64,000 bases of DNA, from the NCBI RefSeq assembly GCF_051020955.1, contig NW_027476727.1, forward strand, positions 62,001 through 126,000. Direction: 5' to 3'. The position numbers and the translations under genes were made by a program. A model generated the notes under the pieces. It made no database searches. It was not told where the DNA came from and was given only the letters and a program-made list of their open reading frames with translations. Numbering within the stretch: the stretch's first letter is position 1; every line of letters begins with the position of its first letter. Source of the stretch: Megalopta genalis (Eukaryota > Arthropoda > Insecta > Hymenoptera > Halictidae). Positions 12,362 to 25,974 of the stretch are shown in pieces.

Positions 12362-15300
12362 GCTTCAAATCCATGCGAAACACATGATGTAGCATCAAAT
12401 TTAATGCGATGTAGAAGGATTAGTTTCAAATCCATGTTAAACAAATAATTTAGCTTCAAATACTTGCGATATAAGTGATATAGCTTCAAATGCTGGCGAA
12501 ATAAACGAGTTAGGTTCAAATCCACGCGAAACACATGATGTAGCTTCAAATGTATAAGGTTTAGCATCAAATCCATGCGAAACACATGATGTAGCTTCAA
12601 ATCTATGCGATGTAGAAAGATTAGCTTCAAATCCATGCGAAACACATGATGTAGATTCAAATCAATGCCATGTAGATTATTTACCTATTCAAGTCCATGC
12701 GAAACAAATGATTTAGTTTCAAATACTTGCGATATAAGTAATATAGCTTAAATTGCTGGCAAAATAATCGAGTTAGCTTCAAGTCCATGCGAAACAAATG
12801 ATTTAGTTTGAAATACTTGCGATATAAGTGATATAGCTTCAAATGCTGGCGAAATAAATGAGTTACCTTCAAATCCATGCGAAACACATTATGTAGCTTC
12901 AAATCAATGCGATGTATAAGGTTTAGCTTCAAATCCAAGCGAAACAAATGATTTAGCTTCAAATACTTGCGATATAAGTGATATAGCTTCAAATGCTGGC
13001 GAAATAAACGAGTTAGCTTCAAATTCAAGCGAAACACATGATGTAGCTTCAAATGTATAAGGTTTAGCATCAAATCCATGCGAAACAAATGATTTAGCTT
13101 CAAATACTTGCGACGTAAGTAATATAGCTTCAAATGCCGGGGAAACAAACGAGTTAGCTTCAAATCCATGCCAATCACATAATTAAGCTTCTAATTCATG
13201 CGAAACACATGGTTTAGCTTCATATACTTGCGAAACAAATGGTTTAGATTCAAATACTTCCGACGTATGTGATATAGCTACAAATGCAAGCGAAGCAAAC
13301 GAGTTAGCTTCAAATTCATGCGAAACACACGATGTTGCTTCAAATCAATGCGTTGTATAAGGTTTAGCTTCAAATCCACGCGAAACAAATGATTTAGCTT
13401 CAAATACTTGCGATATAAGTGAATTAGTTTCAAATGCTGTCGAAATAAACGAGTTACCTTCATATCCATGCGAAACACATGATGAAGCTTCGAATCCATG
13501 CGCAACAAATTATTTAGCTTCAAATACTTGCGATATAAGTGATATAGTTTTAAATGCTGGCGAAATAATGGAGTTAGCTTCAAGTCCATGCGAAACAAAT
13601 GATCTTGCTTCAAATACTTGCGATATAAGTGATATAGTTTCAAATGCTGTCGAAATAATCGTGTTTGCTTCAAATCCATGCGAAACACATGATGTTCCTT
13701 CAAATCAATGCGATGTATAAGGTTTAGCTTCTACTCCATGCGAAACAAATGATTTAGCTTCAAATACTTGCGATATAAGTGATATAGCTTCAAATGATGG
13801 CGAAATAAACGAGTTAGCTTCAAATCCATGCGAAACACATGATGTAGCTTCAAATCAATGCGATGTATATTATTTAGCTATTCAAGTCCATGCGAAACAA
13901 ATGATTTAGCTTCAAATACTTGCGATATGTGTAATATAGCTTAAAATGTTGGCCAAATAATCGAGTTAGCTTCAAATCCAAGCGAAGCACATGATGTAGC
14001 TTCAAATCAATGCGATGTAGAAAGATTAGCTTCAAATCCATGCGAAACACATGATGTAGCTTCATATCAATGCGATGTATAAGGTTTAGCTTCAAATCCA
14101 TGCGGAACAAATGATTTAGCTTCAAATACTTGCGATATAAGTGATATAGTTTCAAATGCTGGCGAAATAATCGAGTTAGCTTCAAATCCATGCGAAACAC
14201 ATGATGTAGCTTCAAATCATTGCGATGTAGAAAGATTAGCTTCAAATCCATGCGAAACACATGATGTTACTTCAAAATCTATGCGATGTATAAGGTTTAG
14301 CTTCTACTCCATGCGAAACAAATGATTTAGCTTCATATACTTGCGATATAAGGGATATTGCTTCAAATGCTGGCGAAATAAACGAGTTACCTTCAAATCC
14401 ATGCGAAACACATGATGTAGCTTCAAATCAATGCGATGTAGAAAGATTAGCTTCAAATCCATGCGAAACACTTGATGTTCCTTCAAATCAATGCGATGTA
14501 TAAGGTTTAGCTTCTACTCCATGCGAAACAAATGATTTAGCTTCAAATACTTGCGATATAAGTGATATAGCTTCAAATGATGGCGAAATAAACGAGTTAG
14601 CTTCAAATCCATGCGAAACAAATGATTTGGCTTCAAATGCTTGCGATATAAGTGATATAGCTTCAAATGCTGTCGAAATATACGAGTTAGCTTCAAATCC
14701 ATGCGAAACATATGATGTAGCATCAAATCAATGCGATGTAGAAGGTTTGGCTTCAGATCCATGCGAAACAAATGATTCAGCTTCAAATACTTGCGATATA
14801 AGTGATATAGCTTCAAATGCAGGCGAAACGAACGCTTGAACTTCAAATCCATGCGAATCACATAATTTAGCTTCACATTCATGCGAAACACATGGTTTAG
14901 CTTGAAATTCATGCGAAACAAATGATTTAGTTTCAAATACTTGCGATATAAGTAATGTAGCTTCAAATGCTGGCGAAATAATCGAGTTAGCTTCAAATCC
15001 AAGCGAAGCACATGATGTAGCTTCAAATCAATGCGATGTAGAAGGTTTTGCTTCAAATCCAAGCGAAACAAATGATTTAGCTTCAAATACGTGTCAAACA
15101 AACGAGTTAGCTTCAAATCCATTCGAAACACATGGTGCAGCTTCAAATCAATGCGTTGTATAAGGTTTAGCTTCAAATCCAAGCGAAACAAATGATTTAG
15201 CTTCAAATGCTTGCGATATAAGTGACGTAGTTTCAAATTATGGCGAAATAAACGAGTTAGCTTCAAATCCATGCGAAACACATGATGTAACTTCAAATCA

Positions 15301-15760
15301 ATGCGATGTAGAAAGATTAGCTTCAAATCCATGCGAAACACATGATGTTCCTTCAAATCAATGCGATGTATATGGTTTAGCTTCTACTCCATGCGAAACA
15401 AATGATTTAGCTTCATACACTTGCGATATAAGTGATATAGCCTCAAATGCTGGCGAAATAAACGAGTTACCTTCAAATCCATGCGAAACACATGATGTAG
15501 CTTCAAATGTATAAGGTTTAGTATCAAATCCATGCGAAACAAATGATTTAGCTTCAAATACTTGTGACGTAAGTAATATAGCTTCAAATGCAGGGGAAAC
15601 AAAGGAGTTAGCTTCAAATCCATGCCAATCACATAATTAAGCTTCTAATTCATGCGAAACACATGGTTTAGCTTCATATTCATGCGAAACAAATGGTTTA
15701 GCTTCAAATACTTCCGACGTATGTGATATAGCTACAAATGCAGGCGAAGCAAACGAGTTG
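12362..15760 (+). repeat. 3399-bp higher-order unit, copy 2
   Basis: It is collinear with 8963-12361 at an offset of 3399 bases. Private changes include TGCGGAACAAAT near 14104 and AATGCTTGCG near 15206. Both changes are inherited by the corresponding positions in the 13.6-kb duplicate (near 27717 and 28819), so the 3.4-kb tandem predates the 13.6-kb duplication. Confidence 0.88.
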
Positions 15761-17600
15761 GCTTCAAATCCATGCGAAACACATGATGTAGCATCAAATT
15801 TAATGCGATGTAGAAGGATTAGTTTCAAATCCATGTTAAACAAATAATTTAGCTTCAAATACTTGCGATATAAGTGATATAGCTTCAAATGCTGGCGAAA
15901 TAAACGAGTTAGGTTCAAATCCACGCGAAACACATGATGTAGCTTCAAATGTATAAGGTTTAGCATCAAATCCATGCGAAACACATGATGTAGCTTCAAA
16001 TCTATGCGATGTAGAAAGATTAGCTTCAAATCCATGCGAAACACATGATGTAGATTCAAATCAATGCCATGTAGATTATTTACCTATTCAAGTCCATGCG
16101 AAACAAATGATTTAGTTTCAAATACTTGCGATATAAGTAATATAGCTTAAATTGCTGGCAAAATAATCGAGTTAGCTTCAAATCCATGCGAAACACATGA
16201 TGTAGCTTCAAATGTATAAGGTTTAGCTTCAACTCCATGCGAAACAAATGATTTAGTTTGAAATACTTGCGATATAAGTTATATAGCTTCAAATGCTGGC
16301 GAAATAAATGAGTTACCTTCAAATCCATGCGAAACACATTATGTAGCTTCAAATCAATGCGATGTATAAGGTTTAGCTTCAAATCCAAGCGAAACAAATG
16401 ATTTAGCTTCAAATACTTGCGATATAAGTGATATAGCTTCAAATGCTGGCGAAATAAACGAGTTAGCTTCAAATTCAAGCGAAACACATGATGTAGCTTC
16501 AAATGTATAAGGTTTAGCATCAAATCCATGCGAAACAAATGATTTAGCTTCAAATACTTGCGACGTAAGTAATATAGCTTCAAATGCCGGGGAAACAAAC
16601 GAGTTAGCTTCAAATCCATGCCAATCACATAATTAAGCTTCTAATTCATGCGAAACACATGGTTTAGCTTCATATACTTGCGAAACAAATGGTTTAGCTT
16701 CAAATACTTCGGACGTATGTGATATAGCTACAAATGCAAGCGAAGCAAACGAGTTAGCTTCAAATCCATGCGAAACACACGATGTTGCTTAAAATCAATG
16801 CGTTGTATAAGGTTTAGCTTCAAATCCACGCGAAACAAATGATTTAGCTTCAAATACTTGCGATATAAGTGAATTAGTTTCAAATGCTGTCGAAATAAAC
16901 GAGTTACCTTCATATCCATGCGAAACACATGATGAAGCTTCGAATCCATGCGCAACAAATTATTTAGCTTCAAATACTTGCGATATAAGTGATATAGTTT
17001 TAAATGCTGGCGAAATAATGGAGTTAGCTTCAAGTCCATGCGAAACAAATGATCTTGCTTCAAATACTTGCGATATAAGTGATATAGTTTCAAATGCTGT
17101 CGAAATAATCGTGTTTGCTTCAAATCCATGCGAAACACATGATGTTCCTTCAAATCAATGCGATGTATAAGGTTTAGCTTCTACTCCATGCGAAACAAAT
17201 GATTTAGCTTCAAATACTTGCGATATAAGTGATATAGCTTCAAATGATGGCGAAATAAACGAGTTAGCTTCAAATCCATGCGAAACACATGATGTAGCTT
17301 CAAATCAATGCGATGTATATTATTTAGCTATTCAAGTCCATGCGAAACAAATGATTTAGCTTCAAATACTTGCGATATGTGTAATATAGCTTAAAATGCT
17401 GGCCAAATAATCGAGTTAGCTTCAAATCCAAGCGAAGCACATGATGTAGCTTCAAATCAATGCGATGTAGAAAGATTAGCTTCAAATCCATGCGAAACAC
17501 ATGATGTAGCTTCAAATCAATGCGATGTATAAGGTTTAGCTTCAAATCCATGAGAAACAAATGATTTAGCTTCAAATACTTGCGATATAAGTGATATAGC
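15761..17600 (+). repeat. 3399-bp unit, partial copy 3 with a 51-bp insertion
   Basis: It follows copy 2 for about 1.84 kb and then diverges near 17600. Relative to copies 1 and 2 it contains 51 extra bases at 16175-16225, made of one 30-bp D monomer and one 21-bp short monomer. It therefore shows gain or loss of whole monomers within the larger unit. Confidence 0.85.
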
Positions 17601-18863
17601 TTCAAATGCTGGCGAAATAAACGAGTTAGGTTCAAATCCACGCGAAACACATGATGTAGCTTCAAATGTATAAGGTTTAGCATCAAATCCATGCGAAACA
17701 CATGATGTAGCTTCAAATCTATGCGATGTAGAAAGATTAGCTTCAAATCCATGCGAAACACATGATGTTACTTCAAATCAATGCGATGTATAAGGTTTAC
17801 CTTCTACTCCATGCGAAACAAATGATTTAGCTTCAAATACTTGCGATATAAGTGATAAAGCTTCAAATGCTGGCGAAATAAACGAGTTAGCTTCAAATCC
17901 ATGCGAAACACATAATGTAGCTTCAAATCAATGCGATGTAGATTATTTACCTATTCAAGTCCATGCGAAACAAATGATTTAGTTTCAAATACTTGCGATA
18001 GAAGTAATATAGCTTAAAATGCTGGCAAAATAATCGAGTTAGCTTCAAATCCATGGGAAACACATGATGTAGCTTCAAATGTATAAGGTTTAGCTCAAAC
18101 TCCATGCGAAACAAATGATTTAGCTTGAAATACTTGCGATATAAGTGATATAGCTTCAAATGCTGGCGAAATAAATGAGTTACCTTCAAATCCATGCGAA
18201 ACACATTATGTAGCTTCAAATCAATGCGATGTATAAGGTTTAGCTTCAAATCCAAGCGAAACAAATGATTTAGCTTCAAATACTTGCGATATAAGTGATA
18301 TAGCTTCAAATGCTGGCGAAATAGACGAGTTAGCATCAAATCCATGCGAAACACATGATGTAGCTTCAAATCAATACGATGTTGATGGTTCAGTTTCCAA
18401 TCCACGCGAGACAAATGATTTAGCTTCAAATACTTGCGATATAAGTGATATAGATTCAAATGCTGCTGAAATAATCGAGTTAGCTTCAAATCCATTCGAA
18501 ACATATGATGTAGCTTCAAATCAATGCGATGTAGAAGGTTTAGCTTCAGATGCATGCGGAACAAATGATTTAGTTTCAAATACTTGCGATATAAGTGATA
18601 TAGCTTCAAATACTGGCGAAATAAACGGGTTAGCTTCAAATCCACGCGAAACACATGATGTAGATTCAAATGTATAAGTTTTAGCTTCAAATCCATGCGA
18701 AACAAATTATTTAGCTTCAAATACTTGCGATATAAGTGACATAGTTTCAAATTATGGCGAAATAAACGAGTTAGTTTCAAATCCATGCGAAACACATGAT
18801 GTAACTTCAAATCAATGCGATGTAGATGGTTTAGAATCAAACCCATGCGAAACAAATGATTTA

Positions 18864-19013
18864 GCTTCAAATACTTGCGATATAAGTGATATAGCTTCAA
18901 ATGCTGGCGAAATAAACGAGTTAGCTTCAAATCCATGCGAAACACATGATGTAGCTTCAAATCAATGCGGTGTAGAAAGTTTAGCTTCAAATCCATGCGA
19001 AACAAATTATTTA
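18864..19013 (+). repeat. Exemplar 150-bp higher-order unit (B-C-D-E-A)
   Basis: This is a clean five-monomer cycle: class B 18864-18893, C 18894-18923, D 18924-18953, E 18954-18983 and A 18984-19013. Each begins GCTTCAAAT. Classes differ mainly in the 21 bases after that block. The E copy here is a GGTGTAGAAAG variant. The same order recurs through most of the window, so the functional period is 150 bp rather than 30 bp. That length is close to the 147 bp wrapped on a nucleosome core, a resemblance noted here but not tested. Confidence 0.93.
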
Positions 19014-19733
19014 GCTTCAAATACTTGCGATATAAGTGATACAGTTTCAAATTATGGCGAAATAATCGAGTTAGCTTCAAATCCATGCGAAACACATGAT
19101 GTAACTTCTAATCAATGCGATGTAGAAGGTTTGGCTTCAGATCCACGGGAAACAAATGATTTAGCTTCAAATACTTGCGATATAAGTGATATAGCTTCAA
19201 ATTCTGGCGAAATAATCGAGTTAGCTTCAAATTAATGCGAAACACATGATATAGCTTCAAATCAATGCGATGTAGATGGTTTAGCTTCAAATCCATGCGA
19301 AACAAATTATTTAGCTTCAAATACTTGCGATATAAGTGATATAGTTTCAAATTATGGCGAAATAAACGAGTTAGCTTCAAATCCATGCGAAACACATGAT
19401 GTAACTTCAAATCAATGCGATCTAGAAGGTTTAGCTTCAAATCCATGCGAATCAAATGATTTAGCTTCAAATACTTGCGATATAAGTGATATAGTTTCAA
19501 ATGCTGGCGAAATAATCGAGTTAGCATCAAATCCATGCGAAACACATGATGTAACTTCTAATCAATGCGATGTAGAAGGTTTGGCTTCAGATCCACGGAA
19601 AACAAATGATTTAGCTTCAAATACTTGCGATATAAGTGATATAGCTTCAAATTCTGGCGAAATAATCGAGTTAGCTTCAAATCCAAGCGAAGCACATGAT
19701 GTAGCTTCAAATCAATGCGATGTAGAAGGTTTA

Positions 19734-19793
19734 ACTTCATATCCATGTGTAGCAAGCGATTTAACTTCAAATACTTGCGATATAAGTTGTCTG
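19734..19793 (+). repeat. Divergent A'-B' monomer pair
   Basis: Two adjacent monomers depart strongly from consensus. The first (19734-19763) reads ACTTCATATCCATGTGTAGC and ends AAGCGATTTA. The second (19764-19793) ends AAGTTGTCTG. In the plus frame they translate as TSYPCVASDL and TSNTCDISCL. The pair recurs near 20334, 33346, 33946, 34813, 35413, 37301, 37751, 38931, 39975, 42282, 43761, 44625, 50115, 52515, 53115, 53986 and 57791. It is absent from the left 19 kb, so it marks right-type units. Confidence 0.82.
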
Positions 19794-22575
19794 GCATCAA
19801 ATGCTGGCGAAATAATCGAGTTAGCATCAAATCCATGCGAAACATATGATGTAACTTCAAATCAATGCGATGTAGATGGTTTAGAATCAAACCCATGCGA
19901 AACAAATGATTTAGCTTCAAATACTTGCGATATAAGTGATATAGCTTCAAATGCTGGCGAAATAAACGAGTTATCTTCAAATCCATGCGAAACACATGAT
20001 GTAGCTTCAAATCAATGCGGTGTAGAAAGTTTAGCTTCAAATCCATGCGAAACAAATTATTTAGCTTCAAATACTTGCGATATAAGTGATACAGTTTCAA
20101 ATTATGGCGAAATAATCGAGTTAGCTTCAAATCCATGCGAAACACATGATGTAACTTCTAATCAATGCGATGTAGAAGGTTTCGCTTCAGATCCACGGGA
20201 AACAAATGATTTAGCTTCAAATACTTGCGATATAAGTGATATAGCTTCAAATTCTGGCGAAATAATCGAGTTAGCTTCAAATCCAAGCGAAGCACATGAT
20301 GTAGCTTCAAATCAATGCGATGTAGAAGGTTTAACTTCATATCCATGTGTAGCAAGCGATTTAACTTCAAATACTTGCGATATAAGTTGTCTGGCATCAA
20401 ATGCTGGCGAAATAATCGAGTTAGCTTCAAATCCATGCGAAACACATGATGTAGTTTCAAATCAATGCGATGTAGCTGGTTTAGATTCAAATCCATGCGA
20501 AACAAATGATTCAGCTTCAAATCAATAGGATGTAGAAGGTTTAGCTTCAAATCCATGCGAAACAAATGATTTGGCTTCAAATACTTGCGATATAAGTGAT
20601 ATAGCTTCAAATGGTGGCGAAATAAACGAGTTAGCTTCAAATCCATGCGAAACACATGATATAGCTTCAAATCAATGCGATGGTGAAGGTTTAGCTTCAA
20701 ATCCACGCGAAACAAATGATTTAGCTTCAAATACTTGCGATATAAGTGAATTAGTTTCAAATGCTGTCGAAATAAACGAGTTACCTTCATATCCATGCGA
20801 AACACATGGTGAAGCTTCGAATCCATGCGAAACAAATTATTTAGCTTCAAATACTTGCGATATAAGTGATATAGTTTTAAATGCTGGCGAAATAATCGAG
20901 TTAGCTTCAAATCCATGCGAAACACATGATGTAGCATCAAATTTAATGCAATGTAGAAGGATTAGTTTCAAATCCATGTTAAACAAATAATTTAGCTTCA
21001 AATACTTGCGATATGTGTAATATAGCTTAAAATGCTGGCCAAATAATCGAGTTAGCTTCAAATCCAAGCGAAGCACATGATGTAGCTTCAAATCAATGCG
21101 ATGTAGAAAGATTAGCTTCAATTCCATGCGAAACACATGATGTAGCTTCATATCAATGCGATGTATAAGGTTTAGCTTCAAATCCATGCGAAACAAATGA
21201 TTTAGCTTCAAATACTTGCGATATAAGTGATATAGTTTCAAATGCTGGCGAAATAATCGAGTTAGCTTCAAATCCATGCGAAACACATGATGTAGCTTCA
21301 AATCATTACGATGTAGAAAGATTAGCTTCAAATCCATGCGAAACACATGATGTTACTTCAAATCTATGCGATGTATAAGGTTTAGCTTCTACTCCATGCG
21401 AAACAAATGATTTAGCTTCATATACTTGCGATATAAGGGATATTGCTTCAAATGCTGGCGAAATAAACGAGATACGTTCAAATCCATGCGAAACACATGA
21501 TGTAGCTTCAAATGTATAAGGTTTAGTGTCAAATCCATGCGAAACAAATGATTTAGCTTCAAATACTTGCGACGTAAGTGATATAGCTTCAAATGCAGGC
21601 GAAACGAACGAGTTAGCTTCAAATGCATGCGAAACACATGATGTAGATTCAAATACTTGCGATATAAGTGATATAGTTTCAAATGCTGTCGAAATAATCG
21701 TGTTTGCTTCAAATCCATGCGAAACAAATGATTTGGCTTCAAATGCTTGCGATATAAGTGATATAGCTTCAAATGCTGTCGAAATATACGAGTTAGCTTC
21801 AAATCCATGCGAAACATATGATGTAGCATCAAATCAATGCGATGTAGAAGGTTTGGCTTCAGATCCATGCGAAACAAATGATTCAGCTTCAAATACTTGC
21901 GATATAAGTGATATAGCTTCAAATGCAGGCGAAACGAACGCTTGAACTTCAAATCCATGCGAATCACATAATTTAGCTTCACATTCATGCGAAACACATG
22001 GTTTAGCTTGAAATTCATGCGAAACAAATGATTTAGTTTCAAATACTTGCGATATAAGTAATGTAGCTTCAAATGCTGGCGAAATAATCGAGTTAGCTTC
22101 AAATCCAAGCGAAACACATGATGTAGCTTCAAATCATTGCGATGTAGAAAGATTAGGTTCAAATCCATGCGAAATACATGATGTAGCATCAAATCAATGC
22201 GATGTAGAAGGTTTAGCTTCAAATCCAAGCGAATCAAATGATTTAGCTTCAAATACTTGCGATATAAGTGATATTGCTTCAAATGAAGGCTAAACGAACG
22301 AGTTAGCTTCAAATCCATGCGAAACACATGATATAGCTTCAAATCAATGCGATGGTGAAGGTTTAGCTTCAAATCCACGCGAAACAAATGATTTAGCTTC
22401 AAATACTTGCGATATAAGTGAATTAGTTTCAAATGCTGTCGAAATAAACGAGTTACCTTCATATCCATGCGAAACACATGGTGAAGCTTCGAATCCATGC
22501 GAAACAAATTATTTAGCTTCAAATACTTGCGATATAAGTGATATAGTTTTAAATGCTGGCGAAATAATCGAGTTA

Positions 22576-25500
22576 GCTTCAAATCCATGCGAAACACATG
22601 ATGTAGCATCAAATTTAATGCGATGTAGAAGGATTAGTTTCAAATCCATGTTAAACAAATAATTTAGCTTCAAATACTTGCGATATAAGTGATATAGCTT
22701 CAAATGCTGGCGAAATAAACGAGTTAGGTTCAAATCCACGCGAAACACATGATGTAGCTTCAAATGTATAAGGTTTAGCATCAAATCCATGCGAAACACA
22801 TGATGTAGCTTCAAATCTATGCGATGTAGAAAGATTAGCTTCAAATCCATGCGAAACACATGATGTAGATTCAAATCAATGCCATGTAGATTATTTACCT
22901 ATTCAAGTCCATGCGAAACAAATGATTTAGTTTCAAATACTTGCGATATAAGTAATATAGCTTAAATTGCTGGCAAAATAATCGAGTTAGCTTCAACTCC
23001 ATGCGAAACAAATGATTTAGTTTGAAATACTTGCGATATAAGTGATATAGCTTCAAATGCTGGCGAAATAAATGAGTTACCTTCAAATCCATGCGAAACA
23101 CATTATGTAGCTTCAAATCAATGCGATGTATAAGGTTTAGCTTCAAATCCAAGCGAAACAAATGATTTAGCTTCAAATACTTGCGATATAAGTGATATAG
23201 CTTCAAATGCTGGCGAAATAAACGAGTTAGCTTCAAATTCAAGCGAAACACATGATGTAGCTTCAAATGTATAAGGTTTAGCATCAAATCCATGCGAAAC
23301 AAATGATTTAGCTTCAAATACTTGCGACGTAAGTAATATAGCTTCAAATGCCGGGGAAACAAACGAGTTAGCTTCAAATCCATGCCAATCAAATAATTAA
23401 GCTTCTAATTCATGCGAAACACATGGTTTAGCTTCATATACTTGCGAAACAAATGGTTTAGCTTCAAATACTTCCGACGTATGTGATATAGCTACAAATG
23501 CAAGCGAAGCAAACGAGTTAGCTTCAAATTCATGCGAAACACACGATGTTGCTTCAAATCAATGCGTTGTATAAGGTTTAGCTTCAAATCCACGCGAAAC
23601 AAATGATTTAGCTTCAAATACTTGCGATATAAGTGAATTAGTTTCAAATGCTGTCGAAATAAACGAGTTACCTTCATATCCATGCGAAACACATGATGAA
23701 GCTTCGAATCCATGCGCAACAAATTATTTAGCTTCAAATACTTGCGATATAAGTGATATAGTTTTAAATGCTGGCGAAATAATGGAGTTAGCTTCAAGTC
23801 CATGCGAAACAAATGATCTTGCTTCAAATACTTGCGATATAAGTGATATAGTTTCAAATGCTGTCGAAATAATCGTGTTTGCTTCAAATCCATGCGAAAC
23901 ACATGATGTTCCTTCAAATCAATGCGATGTATAAGGTTTAGCTTCTACTCCATGCGAAACAAATGATTTAGCTTCAAATACTTGCGATATAAGTGATATA
24001 GCTTCAAATGATGGCGAAATAAACGAGTTAGCTTCAAATCCATGCGAAACACATGATGTAGCTTCAAATCAATGCGATGTATATTATTTAGCTATTCAAG
24101 TCCATGCGAAACAAATGATTTAGCTTCAAATACTTGCGATATGTGTAATATAGCTTAAAATGTTGGCCAAATAATCGAGTTAGCTTCAAATCCAAGCGAA
24201 GCACATGATGTAGCTTCAAATCAATGCGATGTAGAAAGATTAGCTTCAAATCCATGCGAAACACATGATGTAGCTTCATATCAATGCGATGTATAAGGTT
24301 TAGCTTCAAATCCATGCGAAACAAATGATTTAGCTTCAAATACTTGCGATATAAGTGATATAGTTTCAAATGCTGGCGAAATAATCGAGTTAGCTTCAAA
24401 TCCATGCGAAACACATGATGTAGCTTCAAATCATTGCGATGTAGAAAGATTAGCTTCAAATCCATGCGAAACACATGATGTTACTTCAAAATCTATGCGA
24501 TGTATAAGGTTTAGCTTCTACTCCATGCGAAACAAATGATTTAGCTTCATATACTTGCGATATAAGGGATATTGCTTCAAATGCTGGCGAAATAAACGAG
24601 TTACCTTCAAATCCATGCGAAACACATGATGTAGCTTCAAATCAATGCGATGTAGAAAGATTAGCTTCAAATCCATGCGAAACACTTGATGTTCCTTCAA
24701 ATCAATGCGATGTATAAGGTTTAGCTTCTACTCCATGCGAAACAAATGATTTAGCTTCAAATACTTGCGATATAAGTGATATAGCTTCAAATGATGGCGA
24801 AATAAACGAGTTAGCTTCAAATCCATGCGAAACAAATGATTTGGCTTCAAATGCTTGCGATATAAGTGATATAGCTTCAAATGCTGTCGAAATATACGAG
24901 TTAGCTTCAAATCCATGCGAAACATATGATGTAGCATCAAATCAATGCGATGTAGAAGGTTTGGCTTCAGATCCATGCGAAACAAATGATTCAGCTTCAA
25001 ATACTTGCGATATAAGTGATATAGCTTCAAATGCAGGCGAAACGAACGCTTGAACTTCAAATCCATGCGAATCACATAATTTAGCTTCACATTCATGCGA
25101 AACACATGGTTTAGCTTGAAATTCATGCGAAACAAATGATTTAGTTTCAAATACTTGCGATATAAGTAATGTAGCTTCAAATGCTGGCGAAATAATCGAG
25201 TTAGCTTCAAATCCAAGCGAAGCACATGATGTAGCTTCAAATCAATGCGATGTAGAAGGTTTTGCTTCAAATCCAAGCGAAACAAATGATTTAGCTTCAA
25301 ATACGTGTCAAACAAACGAGTTAGCTTCAAATCCATTCGAAACACATGGTGCAGCTTCAAATCAATGCGTTGTATAAGGTTTAGCTTCAAATCCAAGCGA
25401 AACAAATGATTTAGCTTCAAATACTTGCGATATAAGTGACGTAGTTTCAAATTATGGCGAAATAAACGAGTTAGCTTCAAATCCATGCGAAACACATGAT

Positions 25501-25974
25501 GTAACTTCAAATCAATGCGATGTAGAAAGATTAGCTTCAAATCCATGCGAAACACATGATGTTCCTTCAAATCAATGCGATGTATATGGTTTAGCTTCTA
25601 CTCCATGCGAAACAAATGATTTAGCTTCATACACTTGCGATATAAGTGATATAGCCTCAAATGCTGGCGAAATAAACGAGTTACCTTCAAATCCATGCGA
25701 AACACATGATGTAGCTTCAAATGTATAAGGTTTAGTATCAAATCCATGCGAAACAAATGATTTAGCTTCAAATACTTGTGACGTAAGTAATATAGCTTCA
25801 AATGCAGGGGAAACAAAGGAGTTAGCTTCAAATCCATGCCAATCACATAATTAAGCTTCTAATTCATGCGAAACACATGGTTTAGCTTCATATTCATGCG
25901 AAACAAATGGTTTAGCTTCAAATACTTCCGACGTATGTGATATAGCTACAAATGCAGGCGAAGCAAACGAGTTG
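22576..25974 (+). repeat. 3399-bp unit copy 1 within the duplicated 13.6-kb block
   Basis: It corresponds to 8963-12361 at an offset of 13613 bases and carries the same copy-specific variants, such as CAACTCC near 22995. It descends from that copy through the 13.6-kb duplication. Confidence 0.86.

Larger units (their letters stand above)
7013..20625 (+). repeat. 13.6-kb segmental tandem duplication, first copy
   Basis: From ACGAGTTAGCTTC at about 7013, the sequence matches that starting 13613 bases later, and the match runs to the end of the copy. It includes the nested 3.4-kb units, the landmark monomers and the A'-B' variants near 19734 and 20334. The edges lie within ordinary monomer sequence shared by both joined ends, as expected for unequal exchange between homologous monomers. 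At 20634 copy 2 begins with CCATGCGAAACAC, as copy 1 does at 7021. Confidence 0.9.
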
